From positions 62,001 to 126,000 of the forward strand of contig NZ_JAFDVE010000022.1 in the NCBI RefSeq assembly GCF_016888005.1: a DNA stretch of 64,000 nt. Reading direction: 5' to 3'. The DNA is from Phycicoccus sp. CSK15P-2 (lineage in GTDB: Bacteria > Actinomycetota > Actinomycetes > Actinomycetales > Dermatophilaceae). Positions 8,303-15,864 of the stretch are shown piece after piece. A program made the position numbers and the translations under genes. Under the pieces are notes generated by a model. That model was not told the origin of the DNA, did not search any database, and was given only the letters and a program-made list of their open reading frames with translations. How positions within the stretch are numbered: the stretch's first letter is position 1; every line of letters begins with the position of its first letter.

Positions 8303-9070
8303 GTGGGGACCCCACCTGCCGGGACCGGCACCCAGTCCGTCGACCGCGCGGCCGACCTCGTCCACCGCGTCGTGCGCGCGGACGGGCCGTTGACGTTCGG
8401 CGACCTCGCCGAGGCGTCCGGCCTGGCCCGGTCGACGACCTCGCGCCTGCTCGCCGCCCTCGAGCGGGCCGAGCTGCTCGCGCGGGACGAGGAGGGCGGG
8501 TGGGTCCCCGGCGGGCTGTTCGACCTCTACGCCACCCGCCGCACCGACGACGAGCTGCTCATCGAGACCTCGGCCGGCACGATGCACGCCCTCAACGAGC
8601 TGACCCGCGAGACCGTCAACCTCGGGGTGGCGCGTCGCGGCACCGTCGTCCAGATCCACCAGGTGGAGGCCGTCTTCTACCTCGGGTCGCGGGACTGGGT
8701 CGGCACCGACGTCCCCGCCCATTGCTCCGCGCTCGGCAAGGTCCTCTACGCCTTCGACGCCCTGCCGGCCCCCACCGGCCCCCTCGATCAGGTGACCGCG
8801 GACTCACCGGCGTCGGGCGAGGAGCTCGAGGCCCAGCTGCGCACCATCCGCGAGGACGGCTTCGCCGTGACCGTCGACGAGCTCGAGCCGGGGCTGACCG
8901 GCATCGGCGCGCCGGTCCGGCACCGGGGGACGGTCGTCGCCGCCCTCGGGGTCTCCGGGCCGACCTTCCGGCTCGCCGACGACGCGCGCACGACCGGCGC
9001 GCTCGTCGCCGCACACGCCCGGGCCGTCTCCGCCCGGCTCGACCACCATCCGGAGAAAGGTGCCGCATGA
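8303..9070 (+). CDS. IclR-family transcriptional regulator (corrinoid operon)
   Basis: This is a 255-residue IclR regulator with the winged helix SVDRAADLVHRVV...TFGDLAEASGLARSTTSRLLAALE (about residues 10-55) and an effector domain ending LGVSGPTFRLADDARTTGALV. I start it at GTG 8303, which has GAGGAG 4 nt upstream. An ATG at 8243 in the same frame would put the palindrome inside the gene. Its stop overlaps the ATG of the corrinoid-protein gene (ATGA at 9067-9070), so regulator and enzymes are cotranscribed and probably translationally coupled. It is a second IclR paralogue in the island and likely controls both mttB and its own operon. Confidence 0.88.
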   Translation: MGTPPAGTGTQSVDRAADLVHRVVRADGPLTFGDLAEASGLARSTTSRLLAALERAELLARDEEGGWVPGGLFDLYATRRTDDELLIETSAGTMHALNELTRETVNLGVARRGTVVQIHQVEAVFYLGSRDWVGTDVPAHCSALGKVLYAFDALPAPTGPLDQVTADSPASGEELEAQLRTIREDGFAVTVDELEPGLTGIGAPVRHRGTVVAALGVSGPTFRLADDARTTGALVAAHARAVSARLDHHPEKGAA

Positions 9071-9732
9071 CCCCCGACGAGATCCTCCAGGGGCTGTACG
9101 ACGAGACGCTCGTCGGCAACGGCCCCGCGGTGCTGGACCTGACCCACCAGGCGCTGTCCATGGACATGCTGCCCGGGACGCTCCTCTTCGACGCGCTCAT
9201 CCCGGCGCTCGAGGAGGTCGGCGCCCGGTTCGAGCGCGGCGACTTCTTCGTCCCCGAGATGCTCATCGCGGGCCGCGCGATGGCCGGCTCGATGGAGGTG
9301 CTGCGCCCCCTGCTCGCCGACACCGGCGTCGAGACCATCGGGAAGTTCCTCATGGGGACGGTCAAGGGCGACGTGCACGACATCGGCAAGAACCTCGTGA
9401 ACATCATGCTCGAGGGCGCCGGCTTCGAGGTCATCGACCTCGGCGTGCAGGTGGCCCCCGAGAAGTTCGTCGCCGCGATCGAGGAGCACCGGCCCGACAT
9501 CGTCGGGTTCTCGGCGTTCCTCACGACGACGATGCCGATGTTCAAGGCGAACCTCAACGCGCTCGAGAAGGCCGGGCTGCGCGACTCCGTCATCGTCATG
9601 GTCGGCGGCGCGCCCGTCACCCAGGAGTACGCCGACGCCGTGGGCGCCGACGGCTACGCGGCGGACGCCTCCGCCACGGTCAAGCGCGCCAAGGCCCTCC
9701 TGGAGGCGCGGCGCACGGCGGTGCCCGCATGA
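9067..9732 (+). CDS. Corrinoid (cobalamin-binding) methyltransferase carrier protein
   Basis: This is a 221-residue MtbC/MtgC-like protein. A methionine-synthase-type helical cap fills residues 1-90. A Rossmann B12 domain follows, with DVHDIGKNLV at about 102-111; His104 is the lower axial cobalt ligand of the DxHxxG motif. Further B12 motifs are SAFLTT at about 146-151 and VGGAPVT at about 179-185. It carries the methyl group as methyl-Co(III) between MttB and the pterin methyltransferase. Start ATG 9067 overlaps the iclR stop, and the next gene overlaps its stop (ATGA at 9729-9732). The sequence GGAGAAAGG upstream is its ribosome site. The length and domain order match carriers of one-carbon catabolic systems. 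Confidence 0.93.
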   Translation: MTPDEILQGLYDETLVGNGPAVLDLTHQALSMDMLPGTLLFDALIPALEEVGARFERGDFFVPEMLIAGRAMAGSMEVLRPLLADTGVETIGKFLMGTVKGDVHDIGKNLVNIMLEGAGFEVIDLGVQVAPEKFVAAIEEHRPDIVGFSAFLTTTMPMFKANLNALEKAGLRDSVIVMVGGAPVTQEYADAVGADGYAADASATVKRAKALLEARRTAVPA

Positions 9733-10619
9733 GCGCCCCGCTGCGGCACACCGTGCTGCGCTCGGCGACCCGCGAGGTCGTCATCGGGGCCGACCAGCCG
9801 TTCTGCGTCATCGGCGAGCGGATCAACCCCACCGGGCGCCCGGTCTTCCAGGCCGCGCTGCGCGAGGGGGACCTCTCGATCGTCGCCAAGGACGTCGCCG
9901 CGCAGGTCGCCGGCGGGGCGAACGTCCTCGACGTCAACATGGGCGTCCCGCTCACCGACGAGGCCGAGCTGCTCGTCAAGGCCGTGACGATGGTCCAGGA
10001 GCTCACCGACCTGCCGGTCTGCATCGACTCCTCGGTCGTCGAGGCGCTCGAGGCCGGGCTCGCCGCCTACCAGGGGCGCGCGCTCGTCAACTCCGTCACC
10101 GCCGAGGACGACCGGCTCGCCGCCGTCCTCCCGCTCGTCAAGAAGTACGACGCCGCCGTCGTGGCGCTGCCGAACGACGAGGACGAGATCCCGATGGAGG
10201 CCGAGAAGCGCCTCGCGCTGACCGAGAAGATCGTCCGGGTCGCCACCGAGGAGTACGGCATCGCGGTCGACGACATCGTCATCGACCCGCTCGCCATGCC
10301 GATCGGCGCCGACTCGACCGTCGGGCGCAGCACGCTCGAGACGATCCGGGGCATCCGCGAGCGCTGGGGCCTCAACACGACCTGCGGGGCGTCGAACGTC
10401 AGCTTCGGGATGCCGGGGCGGCACGCGATCAACGCGGCGTGGCTGCCGCTCGCGATGTCGGCCGGGATGACGAGCGCCATCATGGACGCCCGCACGCCGC
10501 ACGTCGTCGACGCCGTCCGCGCCGCCGACCTGCTGCTCGGCAACGACGAGTGGGGCATGTCGTGGATCGGGACGCACCGGGCCCGGCAGGCGGCCGAGGC
10601 CGCGGCCGGCACGGCGTGA
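9729..10619 (+). CDS. Methyltetrahydrofolate:corrinoid methyltransferase (MtgA/MetH pterin-domain type)
   Basis: This is a 296-residue TIM-barrel pterin-binding protein. The motifs CVIGERINPTGR at about residues 26-37, GGANVLDVNMGVP at about 63-75 and LPVCIDSS at about 97-104 match the pterin-binding domain of MetH and of MtgA/AcsE/MtvA-like enzymes; the NTTCGASNVSFGMPGR segment near residue 220 is also typical. It transfers a methyl group between corrinoid Co and tetrahydrofolate. In a catabolic setting the flow is from methyl-corrinoid to THF, giving methyl-THF. It overlaps both neighbours by 4 bp, so it is a core member of the operon. The protein has no homocysteine or B12 domain, so it is not MetH. 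Confidence 0.93.
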   Translation: MSAPLRHTVLRSATREVVIGADQPFCVIGERINPTGRPVFQAALREGDLSIVAKDVAAQVAGGANVLDVNMGVPLTDEAELLVKAVTMVQELTDLPVCIDSSVVEALEAGLAAYQGRALVNSVTAEDDRLAAVLPLVKKYDAAVVALPNDEDEIPMEAEKRLALTEKIVRVATEEYGIAVDDIVIDPLAMPIGADSTVGRSTLETIRGIRERWGLNTTCGASNVSFGMPGRHAINAAWLPLAMSAGMTSAIMDARTPHVVDAVRAADLLLGNDEWGMSWIGTHRARQAAEAAAGTA

Positions 10620-12592
10620 GCGAGACCCCCGGACCGGACCAGCCCTTCGGCGACGTCGTCGAGGGGCTGCGCCGGGAAGGGCTGCTCGAGCCGCCCGCCG
10701 CGCTGGTCCCGGACACCGGCGAGGAGGAGCACGAGGGCGTCGGGCGGGTCACCCTGTCCTTCAGCCCCGCAGACCGGGTCGTCCGCGTCCCGCCGGGGGT
10801 CTCGGTGTTCGACGCCGCGTCGTGGAACGGCATCGCCGTCGACTCCACGTGCGGTGGGCACGGCACGTGCCGCAAGTGCCGGGTCCGGCTCACCTCGGGA
10901 ACGGCGCAGGTGACCCGGCACGACGCCCGCACCTTCACGACCGAGCAGCTCGAGGACGGATGGCGCCTCGCCTGCCTGGTCCGGGCCACCTACGACCTCG
11001 GCGTCGAGGTACCACCCCTCGTCACCCGCCCGAAGGCGTCGACGGTCGGGGTGGGGCGACAGGTCATCCTGCGCCCCGCGGTGCAGAAGCGGTACGTCGA
11101 GCTCGACGAGCCGACCCTGGCCGACCAGCGAACCGACCTCGCCCGGTTGCGCGACGCCGTCGACGACCTCACCCTCGAGCCCGACCTGCACGCGCTGCGC
11201 CGGCTGCCGACGGTGCTGCGGCAGAGCGACTTCAAGGTGACCGCCGTCGTCGTCGACGAGGCCCTCGTCGACGTCGAGCCGGGCGACACGACCGGGCGCC
11301 GGCACGCCATCGCCTACGACCTCGGGACGACGACGGTCGTCGCCACCCTGCTCGACCTCGACACCGGGACGCCGGTCGCCGTCTCGTCCGTCCTCAACCG
11401 CCAGCAGCCGTTCGGTGGGGACGTCATCACCCGGATCAGCGCGACGATGATGGATCCCGAGGCGCTGCCCCGGCTCACCGCGCTGGCCCGCGAGACCCTC
11501 GTCGAGCTCGCCGCCGAGGTGTGCGCAGAGGGTGGGGTCGACCCCCTCGAGGTGTACGAGGTCGCGCTCGCCGGGAACGCGACGATGACCGCGCTGCTCC
11601 TCGGTGTCGACCCCGAGCCGCTCGGCGTCGCACCGTTCGTCCAGGCGAGCGCGACCTGGTCCGGGCTGCGCGCCTCGGACCTCGGCCTCGACCTCCATCC
11701 CGGGGCCCGGGCGGTGGTCTTCCCGGCGCTCGGGGCGTACGTGGGCGGCGACATCGTCGCGGGGATGCTCGCGAGCGGGCTCGACCGCGACAAGCGCGTG
11801 CGCCTCTTCGTCGACGTGGGGACGAACTGCGAGATCGCGCTCTCGGACGGCGAGCGCATCGTCACGACCGCCGCCCCGGCGGGCCCGGCGTTCGAGGGCG
11901 GGGCGATCCGCTGCGGGATGCGCGCCGCCGACGGTGCCGTCGAGGTCGTCCGCCTCGACCCGTCGGCGGACGACCCGGCCGCCGCGGTGGCGCTCGGGGT
12001 GATCGGGGACGTCGAGCCGCGCGGGCTGTGCGGCTCCGGGCTCGTCGATGCCGTCTCCGAGCTCGTCCGGGTCGGCCTGCTCGACGCGAGCGGACGGTTC
12101 GTCACCGCCGAGGTCGCGGCGGCCACGGCGCCGGCCCTGGCCGACCGGCTGACGACGGTCGGCGAGGGGGAGCGGGTGTTCGTCCTCCACCGCCCCGTCC
12201 CGGCCGCCACGGCCGAGGAGTCGGTCTACCTCTCCCAGCGCGACGTCCGTGAGCTGCAGTTCGCCAAGGCGGCGATCTCCACCGGATGGACCCTCCTCGT
12301 CGAGGAGCTCGGGTTGGACCCGACGGAGATCCAGCAGGTGCTCCTCGCCGGCTCCTTCGGCTCCTACCTGTCGCCGGCGTCGGCGGTGCGGATCGGGCTC
12401 GTCCCGACGCTCCCCGTCCTGCGGATCGTCTCGGCGGGGAACGTCGCGGGGGAGGGCGCGAAGATGGTCCTCCTGTCGGCCCGGGAGCGGGCCGGTGCCG
12501 ACGCGCTGCTCGAGGAGGTGCGGTATGTCGAGCTCTCCGACCGTCCCGACTTCAACCACCGGTTCGTCGACCAGCTCGCGTTCCCGGGCTGA
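10616..12592 (+). CDS. RACo-type ATP-dependent reductive activator of corrinoid proteins
   Basis: This 658-residue protein uses ATP and an electron donor to reduce inactive Co(II) corrinoid back to Co(I). A plant-type [2Fe-2S] ferredoxin domain lies at about residues 45-135, with Cys79, Cys85, Cys88 and Cys120 in C-x5-C-x2-C-x31-C spacing. Linker and middle domains follow. An ASKHA-like ATPase core begins at AYDLGTTTVVATLLDL (about residue 235) and continues with VDVGTNCEIAL and GLCGSGLVDAVSELV. This is the DUF4445 architecture. The GTG start overlaps the stop of the pterin methyltransferase (GTGA at 10616-10619). Its presence shows that the corrinoid system is expected to suffer oxidative inactivation. 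Confidence 0.93.
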   Translation: MSETPGPDQPFGDVVEGLRREGLLEPPAALVPDTGEEEHEGVGRVTLSFSPADRVVRVPPGVSVFDAASWNGIAVDSTCGGHGTCRKCRVRLTSGTAQVTRHDARTFTTEQLEDGWRLACLVRATYDLGVEVPPLVTRPKASTVGVGRQVILRPAVQKRYVELDEPTLADQRTDLARLRDAVDDLTLEPDLHALRRLPTVLRQSDFKVTAVVVDEALVDVEPGDTTGRRHAIAYDLGTTTVVATLLDLDTGTPVAVSSVLNRQQPFGGDVITRISATMMDPEALPRLTALARETLVELAAEVCAEGGVDPLEVYEVALAGNATMTALLLGVDPEPLGVAPFVQASATWSGLRASDLGLDLHPGARAVVFPALGAYVGGDIVAGMLASGLDRDKRVRLFVDVGTNCEIALSDGERIVTTAAPAGPAFEGGAIRCGMRAADGAVEVVRLDPSADDPAAAVALGVIGDVEPRGLCGSGLVDAVSELVRVGLLDASGRFVTAEVAAATAPALADRLTTVGEGERVFVLHRPVPAATAEESVYLSQRDVRELQFAKAAISTGWTLLVEELGLDPTEIQQVLLAGSFGSYLSPASAVRIGLVPTLPVLRIVSAGNVAGEGAKMVLLSARERAGADALLEEVRYVELSDRPDFNHRFVDQLAFPG

Positions 12593-13205
12593 GCGCACCG
12601 CCCTCGTCGCGTGCGGGGCGCTGGCCCAGCCGGCGCTCGACGCCGTCGCCGCGCACGGCTGGCCGCTCGATGTCCATCCGCTGCCACCGCTCCTGCACAA
12701 CCGCCCCGAGCGGATCGCCGGTGAGGTCGAGCGCCTCGTCGTCGCGCTGCGCGAGGAGTACGGGCGCGTCGTCGTCGGCTACGCGGACTGCGGGACGTAC
12801 GGCGCGCTCGACGCCGTGTGCGAGCGGCTCGAGGTGCAGCGGCTCCCAGGGCTGCACTGCTACGACCTCTTCGCCGGCCCGGCCGAGGTCGAGTCACTCG
12901 CGGACGACGAGCCCGGCACCTACCTGCTCACCGACTTCCTCGTGCGGTCGTTCTCCCGGACCGTCCTCCGCGAGCTCGGGCTCGACCGCCACCCCGAGCT
13001 GCGCGACGACTACTTCCGGCACTACACGCGAGTCGTCTGGCTCGTGCAGACCGACGACCCGGCCGAGCAGGCCGAGCTGCGGGGACTCGCGCAGGAGGCC
13101 GCGGACCGAGTCGGCCTGCCCCTGCAGGTGCGCGCGACCGGCGCCGGGGGCCTCGAGCGTGCGCTCCGCCACCTCGTCGCACCGCGGACGGCGCCTGAGG
13201 GGTGA
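12525..13205 (+). CDS. DUF1638 protein of the corrinoid operon
   Basis: This is a 226-residue DUF1638 protein. The domain starts at LVACGALAQPALDAVAAHGW (about residue 27) and contains HNRPERIAGEVERLV, VVGYADCGTYGALDAVCE and a GLHCYDLFAGP segment; the conserved Cys and His residues could bind metal. Its function is not established, but the family is repeatedly found beside corrinoid methyltransferase genes. I chose ATG 12525 because GAGGAGG lies 6 nt upstream and no other good start exists. This makes it overlap the RACo gene by 68 bp in another frame. The first 25 or so residues are Ser/Thr-rich and encoded in the overlap. It is the last gene of the plus-strand operon and converges on the homocysteine methyltransferase. 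Confidence 0.85.
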   Translation: MSSSPTVPTSTTGSSTSSRSRAERTALVACGALAQPALDAVAAHGWPLDVHPLPPLLHNRPERIAGEVERLVVALREEYGRVVVGYADCGTYGALDAVCERLEVQRLPGLHCYDLFAGPAEVESLADDEPGTYLLTDFLVRSFSRTVLRELGLDRHPELRDDYFRHYTRVVWLVQTDDPAEQAELRGLAQEAADRVGLPLQVRATGAGGLERALRHLVAPRTAPEG

Positions 13206-13212
13206 CCGAGGC

Positions 13213-14106
13213 TCAGCGGTCCCGCAGCGCGGTGGCGATGGCGCGGGTGTGGTCGGGACCGGAGCCGCAGCACGACCCGACGACGTCGATGCCGAGGTCC
13301 TGCAGCTCCACGGCGTGCTCGGCGAGGGCCTCCGGGCCGAGCGTGTAGGCGAACCGGTCGCCGTGGAGCTCCGGGAGGCCGGCGTTCGGCTGGGCGACGA
13401 GGAGGACCTCGCCGGAGCGGGCCGCCACGAGCTGGTCGGCGATGACGCGCATCTCGTCCGGGCCACGGCCGCAGTTGGCGCCGACCCCCTCGGCACCCTC
13501 GCCGACGAGGGCCTGCACGGCCTGTGCGGGCGAGACGCCCATCATCGTGCGCAGGTTGGTGTCGAAGGACAGGGTCGCGACGACCGGCAGGTCGGGCCCG
13601 ACCTCGCGCACGGCGGCCACGGCCGCGAGGGTCTCCTCGAGGTCGCTCATCGTCTCGACGAGGACGAGGTCGGCACCGCCGGCGGCCAGGCCGCGCACCT
13701 GCTCGGCGAAGATCGTCCGGGCGTCGTCCGGGGTCAGCGTGCCGAGCGGCTCGAGGAGCTCGCCGGTGGGGCCGATGTCGCCGGCGACGAGAATGCCGTG
13801 CCGGTCGGCCACTGCCCGGGCGAGCCGGGTGCCGGCCCGGGCGACCTCCTCGGCGCGCCCGGAGAGACCGTGCTGGGCGAGGCGGGGCTCGGTGGCCCCG
13901 AAGGTGTTGGCCGTGAGGATCGTGGCACCCGCTACCGCGTACTCCTCGTGCAGGCCGGTCACGGCGTCCGGGTTCGTGAGGTTCCACGACTCGCCGCACT
14001 CGCCGGGCGGGAGGCCCCGCTCTTGGAGCAGCCAGCCGTAGCCGCCGTCGAAGACCGCGGCGCGTCCGTCGAGCAGGGCGTGCAGCCGGTTCGTCATCGT
14101 CGTCAT
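13213..14106 (-). CDS. Homocysteine S-methyltransferase family protein (BHMT/MmuM type)
   Basis: This is a 297-residue zinc-dependent methyltransferase of the betaine- or S-methylmethionine-homocysteine methyltransferase family. The zinc ligands are visible as Cys212 in GANCG and Cys279/Cys280 in GSCCGSGPDH. It also has the family's VFDGGYGWLLQERG opening, TANTFGATEPRL and GDIGPTG motifs. A BHMT-like role would let the cell make methionine and dimethylglycine directly from betaine, which fits the island; S-methylmethionine is an alternative donor. Its ATG at 14106 overlaps the TGA of metF (ATGA at 14103-14106), so the two are one transcription unit that converges on the corrinoid operon. Confidence 0.88.
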   Translation of the reverse strand: MTTMTNRLHALLDGRAAVFDGGYGWLLQERGLPPGECGESWNLTNPDAVTGLHEEYAVAGATILTANTFGATEPRLAQHGLSGRAEEVARAGTRLARAVADRHGILVAGDIGPTGELLEPLGTLTPDDARTIFAEQVRGLAAGGADLVLVETMSDLEETLAAVAAVREVGPDLPVVATLSFDTNLRTMMGVSPAQAVQALVGEGAEGVGANCGRGPDEMRVIADQLVAARSGEVLLVAQPNAGLPELHGDRFAYTLGPEALAEHAVELQDLGIDVVGSCCGSGPDHTRAIATALRDR

Positions 14107-14969
14107 CCCAGCGGGCGGACCCGGGCCACGGCCGCCTCCTCGAGCATCCGCTCGCGCCAGGCCTCCATGACCTCGACCTGGTTGAAGGTGAAGACGTGCA
14201 GCCCCTCGATGCGCAGCGCCGGGTTGGCGGACAGTGCGGCGACCCGGCTGACGAACCGGTCGGTGGAGAACCCGGGAGCGGCGATCCGGGCGAACACCGA
14301 GCGCTGCTTGCGCAGGAAGCGCAGCGACTCACCGACGCCGATCTTGCCCGCCATGCCGAGCAGCTTGGTCCGCTCGACCGGCCCGGGGACCCCCACGAGG
14401 AGGGGGAGGGCGACGCCGCGGCGGCGGACCCGCTCGCACCACGTGCCGAGTCGCTCGGCGTCGAAGGTCATGTTCGACACGACGTGCGTCGCGTACTGCC
14501 GCTTGTCCCACATCGCCTGGACGGTGACGTCGTCGTCGATCGTGGGGTGCGACTCGGGGTACCCGGTGATCCCGACGTGGGTGAAGGGGTGGTCGAGCCG
14601 GGCGAGGTCGCGCAGGAGGTCGAGAGCGGCGGTGTACTCGCCGGCCGGCGGGTCGGCGTCCCCGCCGGGCACGAAGAGGTCGGCGACACCGGCCTCGGCG
14701 AGGCGCGCGACGATCTCGGCGAGCTCGCCGGGGCCGGTCACCATCCGGGCGGCCAGGTGCGGCACGACCCGGAAGCCGGCGGTTGCCAGGGCGCAGGAGG
14801 TCTCGAGCGTGGCCTCGAGACCCTTGCCGGGGGCGGCGGTGACCGTGACGGGCACGGAGGCGGGGACGTGGGCGACGACCTTCTCGGCGATCGTCGGGGT
14901 GGGCATGACCTCGTAGCGGGCCCCCTCGACGAGACGGGTCAGGGCCACGGTGGGTAGATCGTTGCTCAT
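14103..14969 (-). CDS. metF: Methylenetetrahydrofolate reductase family protein (MetF-like)
   Basis: This is a 288-residue flavoprotein of the MetF family, slightly short and divergent. The catalytic Glu region reads YEVMPTPT instead of the usual FEFFPPK. PHLAARMV replaces PHLTC-type sequence. The VPGGDADPPAGEY, GITGYPESHP and GLHVFTFNQV segments fit MetF (TFN near the C-terminus is characteristic). In this island it would oxidise methyl-THF made by the pterin methyltransferase to methylene-THF, the reverse of biosynthesis. The divergence may mark a catabolic subfamily. I chose ATG 14969, which has AGGG 9 nt upstream; an upstream ATG at 15068 adds 33 residues unlike the family. Two TACGCACC repeats sit just upstream. 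Confidence 0.82.
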   Translation of the reverse strand: MSNDLPTVALTRLVEGARYEVMPTPTIAEKVVAHVPASVPVTVTAAPGKGLEATLETSCALATAGFRVVPHLAARMVTGPGELAEIVARLAEAGVADLFVPGGDADPPAGEYTAALDLLRDLARLDHPFTHVGITGYPESHPTIDDDVTVQAMWDKRQYATHVVSNMTFDAERLGTWCERVRRRGVALPLLVGVPGPVERTKLLGMAGKIGVGESLRFLRKQRSVFARIAAPGFSTDRFVSRVAALSANPALRIEGLHVFTFNQVEVMEAWRERMLEEAAVARVRPLG

Positions 14970-15082
14970 TACGCACCCTGTCTCGTCATACGCACCGGCA
15001 TGGCTCAGCGTAGGGCCGCTCGGGCGTGGGCGCCAGGGGTTGTCCACGGCCGCTCGTCGGTGCCTCATGCGAGGCTTCGGTC

Positions 15083-15514
15083 ATGGACCAGCGCATCTCC
15101 TTCGTGACCCTGGCCGTGACCGACCTCGAGGCGTCCCGGCGCTTCTACGTGGAGGGGCTCGGCTGGACACCCCGTCTCGAGGTGCCCGGCGACGTCGTCA
15201 TGTTCGAGGCCGGGCCGCTGCTCGTCCTCTCCCTGTGGGACCGCGCGGCGTTCGAGGCCGAGGTCGGTGCGCCGGCGATGGGTGGGGCGGGCGTCGTCCC
15301 GATGGTCGTGTCGCACAACGTCCGCACGCGCGACGAGGTCGACGCGGTGCTCGCGACGGCCCGGGACGCCGGTGCCACCGTCGGGGAGGGTGCGGAGCGG
15401 GAGTGGGGTGGCTACACCGGGTACTTCGCGGACCCGGACGGCTTCCGGTGGGAGGTCGCCTGGAACCCGGGCGAGATCGGCGAGTCCGTCCTCCCGGGTG
15501 CGGCGACGCCCTGA
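15083..15514 (+). CDS. VOC (glyoxalase/bleomycin-resistance fold) protein
   Basis: This is a 143-residue single-domain vicinal-oxygen-chelate protein. It opens with ISFVTLAVTDLEASRRFYVEGLGW and closes with GYTGYFADPDGFRWEVAWNP, the standard paired beta-alpha-beta-beta-beta modules. A longer frame exists upstream, but ATG 15083 aligns with the family start; GAGG lies about 10 nt before it. It is divergent from metF across 113 bp. The ligand and reaction are unknown; such proteins include dioxygenases, isomerases and drug-binding proteins. Confidence 0.82.
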   Translation: MDQRISFVTLAVTDLEASRRFYVEGLGWTPRLEVPGDVVMFEAGPLLVLSLWDRAAFEAEVGAPAMGGAGVVPMVVSHNVRTRDEVDAVLATARDAGATVGEGAEREWGGYTGYFADPDGFRWEVAWNPGEIGESVLPGAATP

Positions 15515-15521
15515 CGTCCGG

Positions 15522-15788
15522 TCAGTAGCCGGCCGCCTGACGCAGGCCGGTACGGGTCTCCCAGTAGCTCTGCAGGTTCGCGTGGAGGATGCCGCGGATG
15601 GTCGCCGCCTCGGCGACGTCGACGCCCCGTGCCTCCTGGGCGTCGACCATGGCGAGGAGGTCCTCGATCTCCGACGGGCTGCGGTACGTGGCCAGTTCGC
15701 GGCGCAGGGAGCGAATGGCCCGTCGCCGCTCACGGCGCTCCTGCAGCCCGTCCGTGAAGGTGGTCCAGAAGCTGGTGTTCGTCGTCAT
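15522..15788 (-). CDS. Small hypothetical protein next to a LysR gene
   Basis: This is an 88-residue protein that I do not recognise. It has no signal peptide or membrane segment. Residues 17-32 (ERRERRRAIRSLRREL) form a strongly basic helix, followed by an acidic helical part (SPSEIEDLLAMVDAQEARGVDVAE). It overlaps nothing and converges on the VOC gene. It is divergent from the LysR-type regulator across a 76-bp, locally AT-rich region. LysR regulators often control the divergent neighbour, so this small gene may be the target. Confidence 0.6.
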   Translation of the reverse strand: MTTNTSFWTTFTDGLQERRERRRAIRSLRRELATYRSPSEIEDLLAMVDAQEARGVDVAEAATIRGILHANLQSYWETRTGLRQAAGY

Positions 15789-15852
15789 GCGTCAAGTGTC
15801 GATCGCTGCGCACGTATGCGTCCAATGAAAGTAGATCATACGTCATATGCGA

Positions 15853-15858
15853 TATGGT
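15853..15858 (+). promoter_or_regulatory. -10 box of a leaderless lysR mRNA
   Basis: TATGGT at 15853-15858 ends exactly 6 nt before ATG 15865, and no Shine-Dalgarno sequence precedes the start. The flanking stretch 15831-15862 is AT-rich for this genome and contains overlapping CATATG/ATATGG-like words, a likely LysR binding region shared with the divergent small gene. Confidence 0.5.
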
Positions 15859-15864
15859 CATGCA

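Noticed and set aside
14970-14996. Two TACGCACC repeats 19 bp apart upstream of metF as another copy of the IclR operator
   Set aside because: The words do not contain GTTGCRCSAT; with only two short copies, chance is not excluded.
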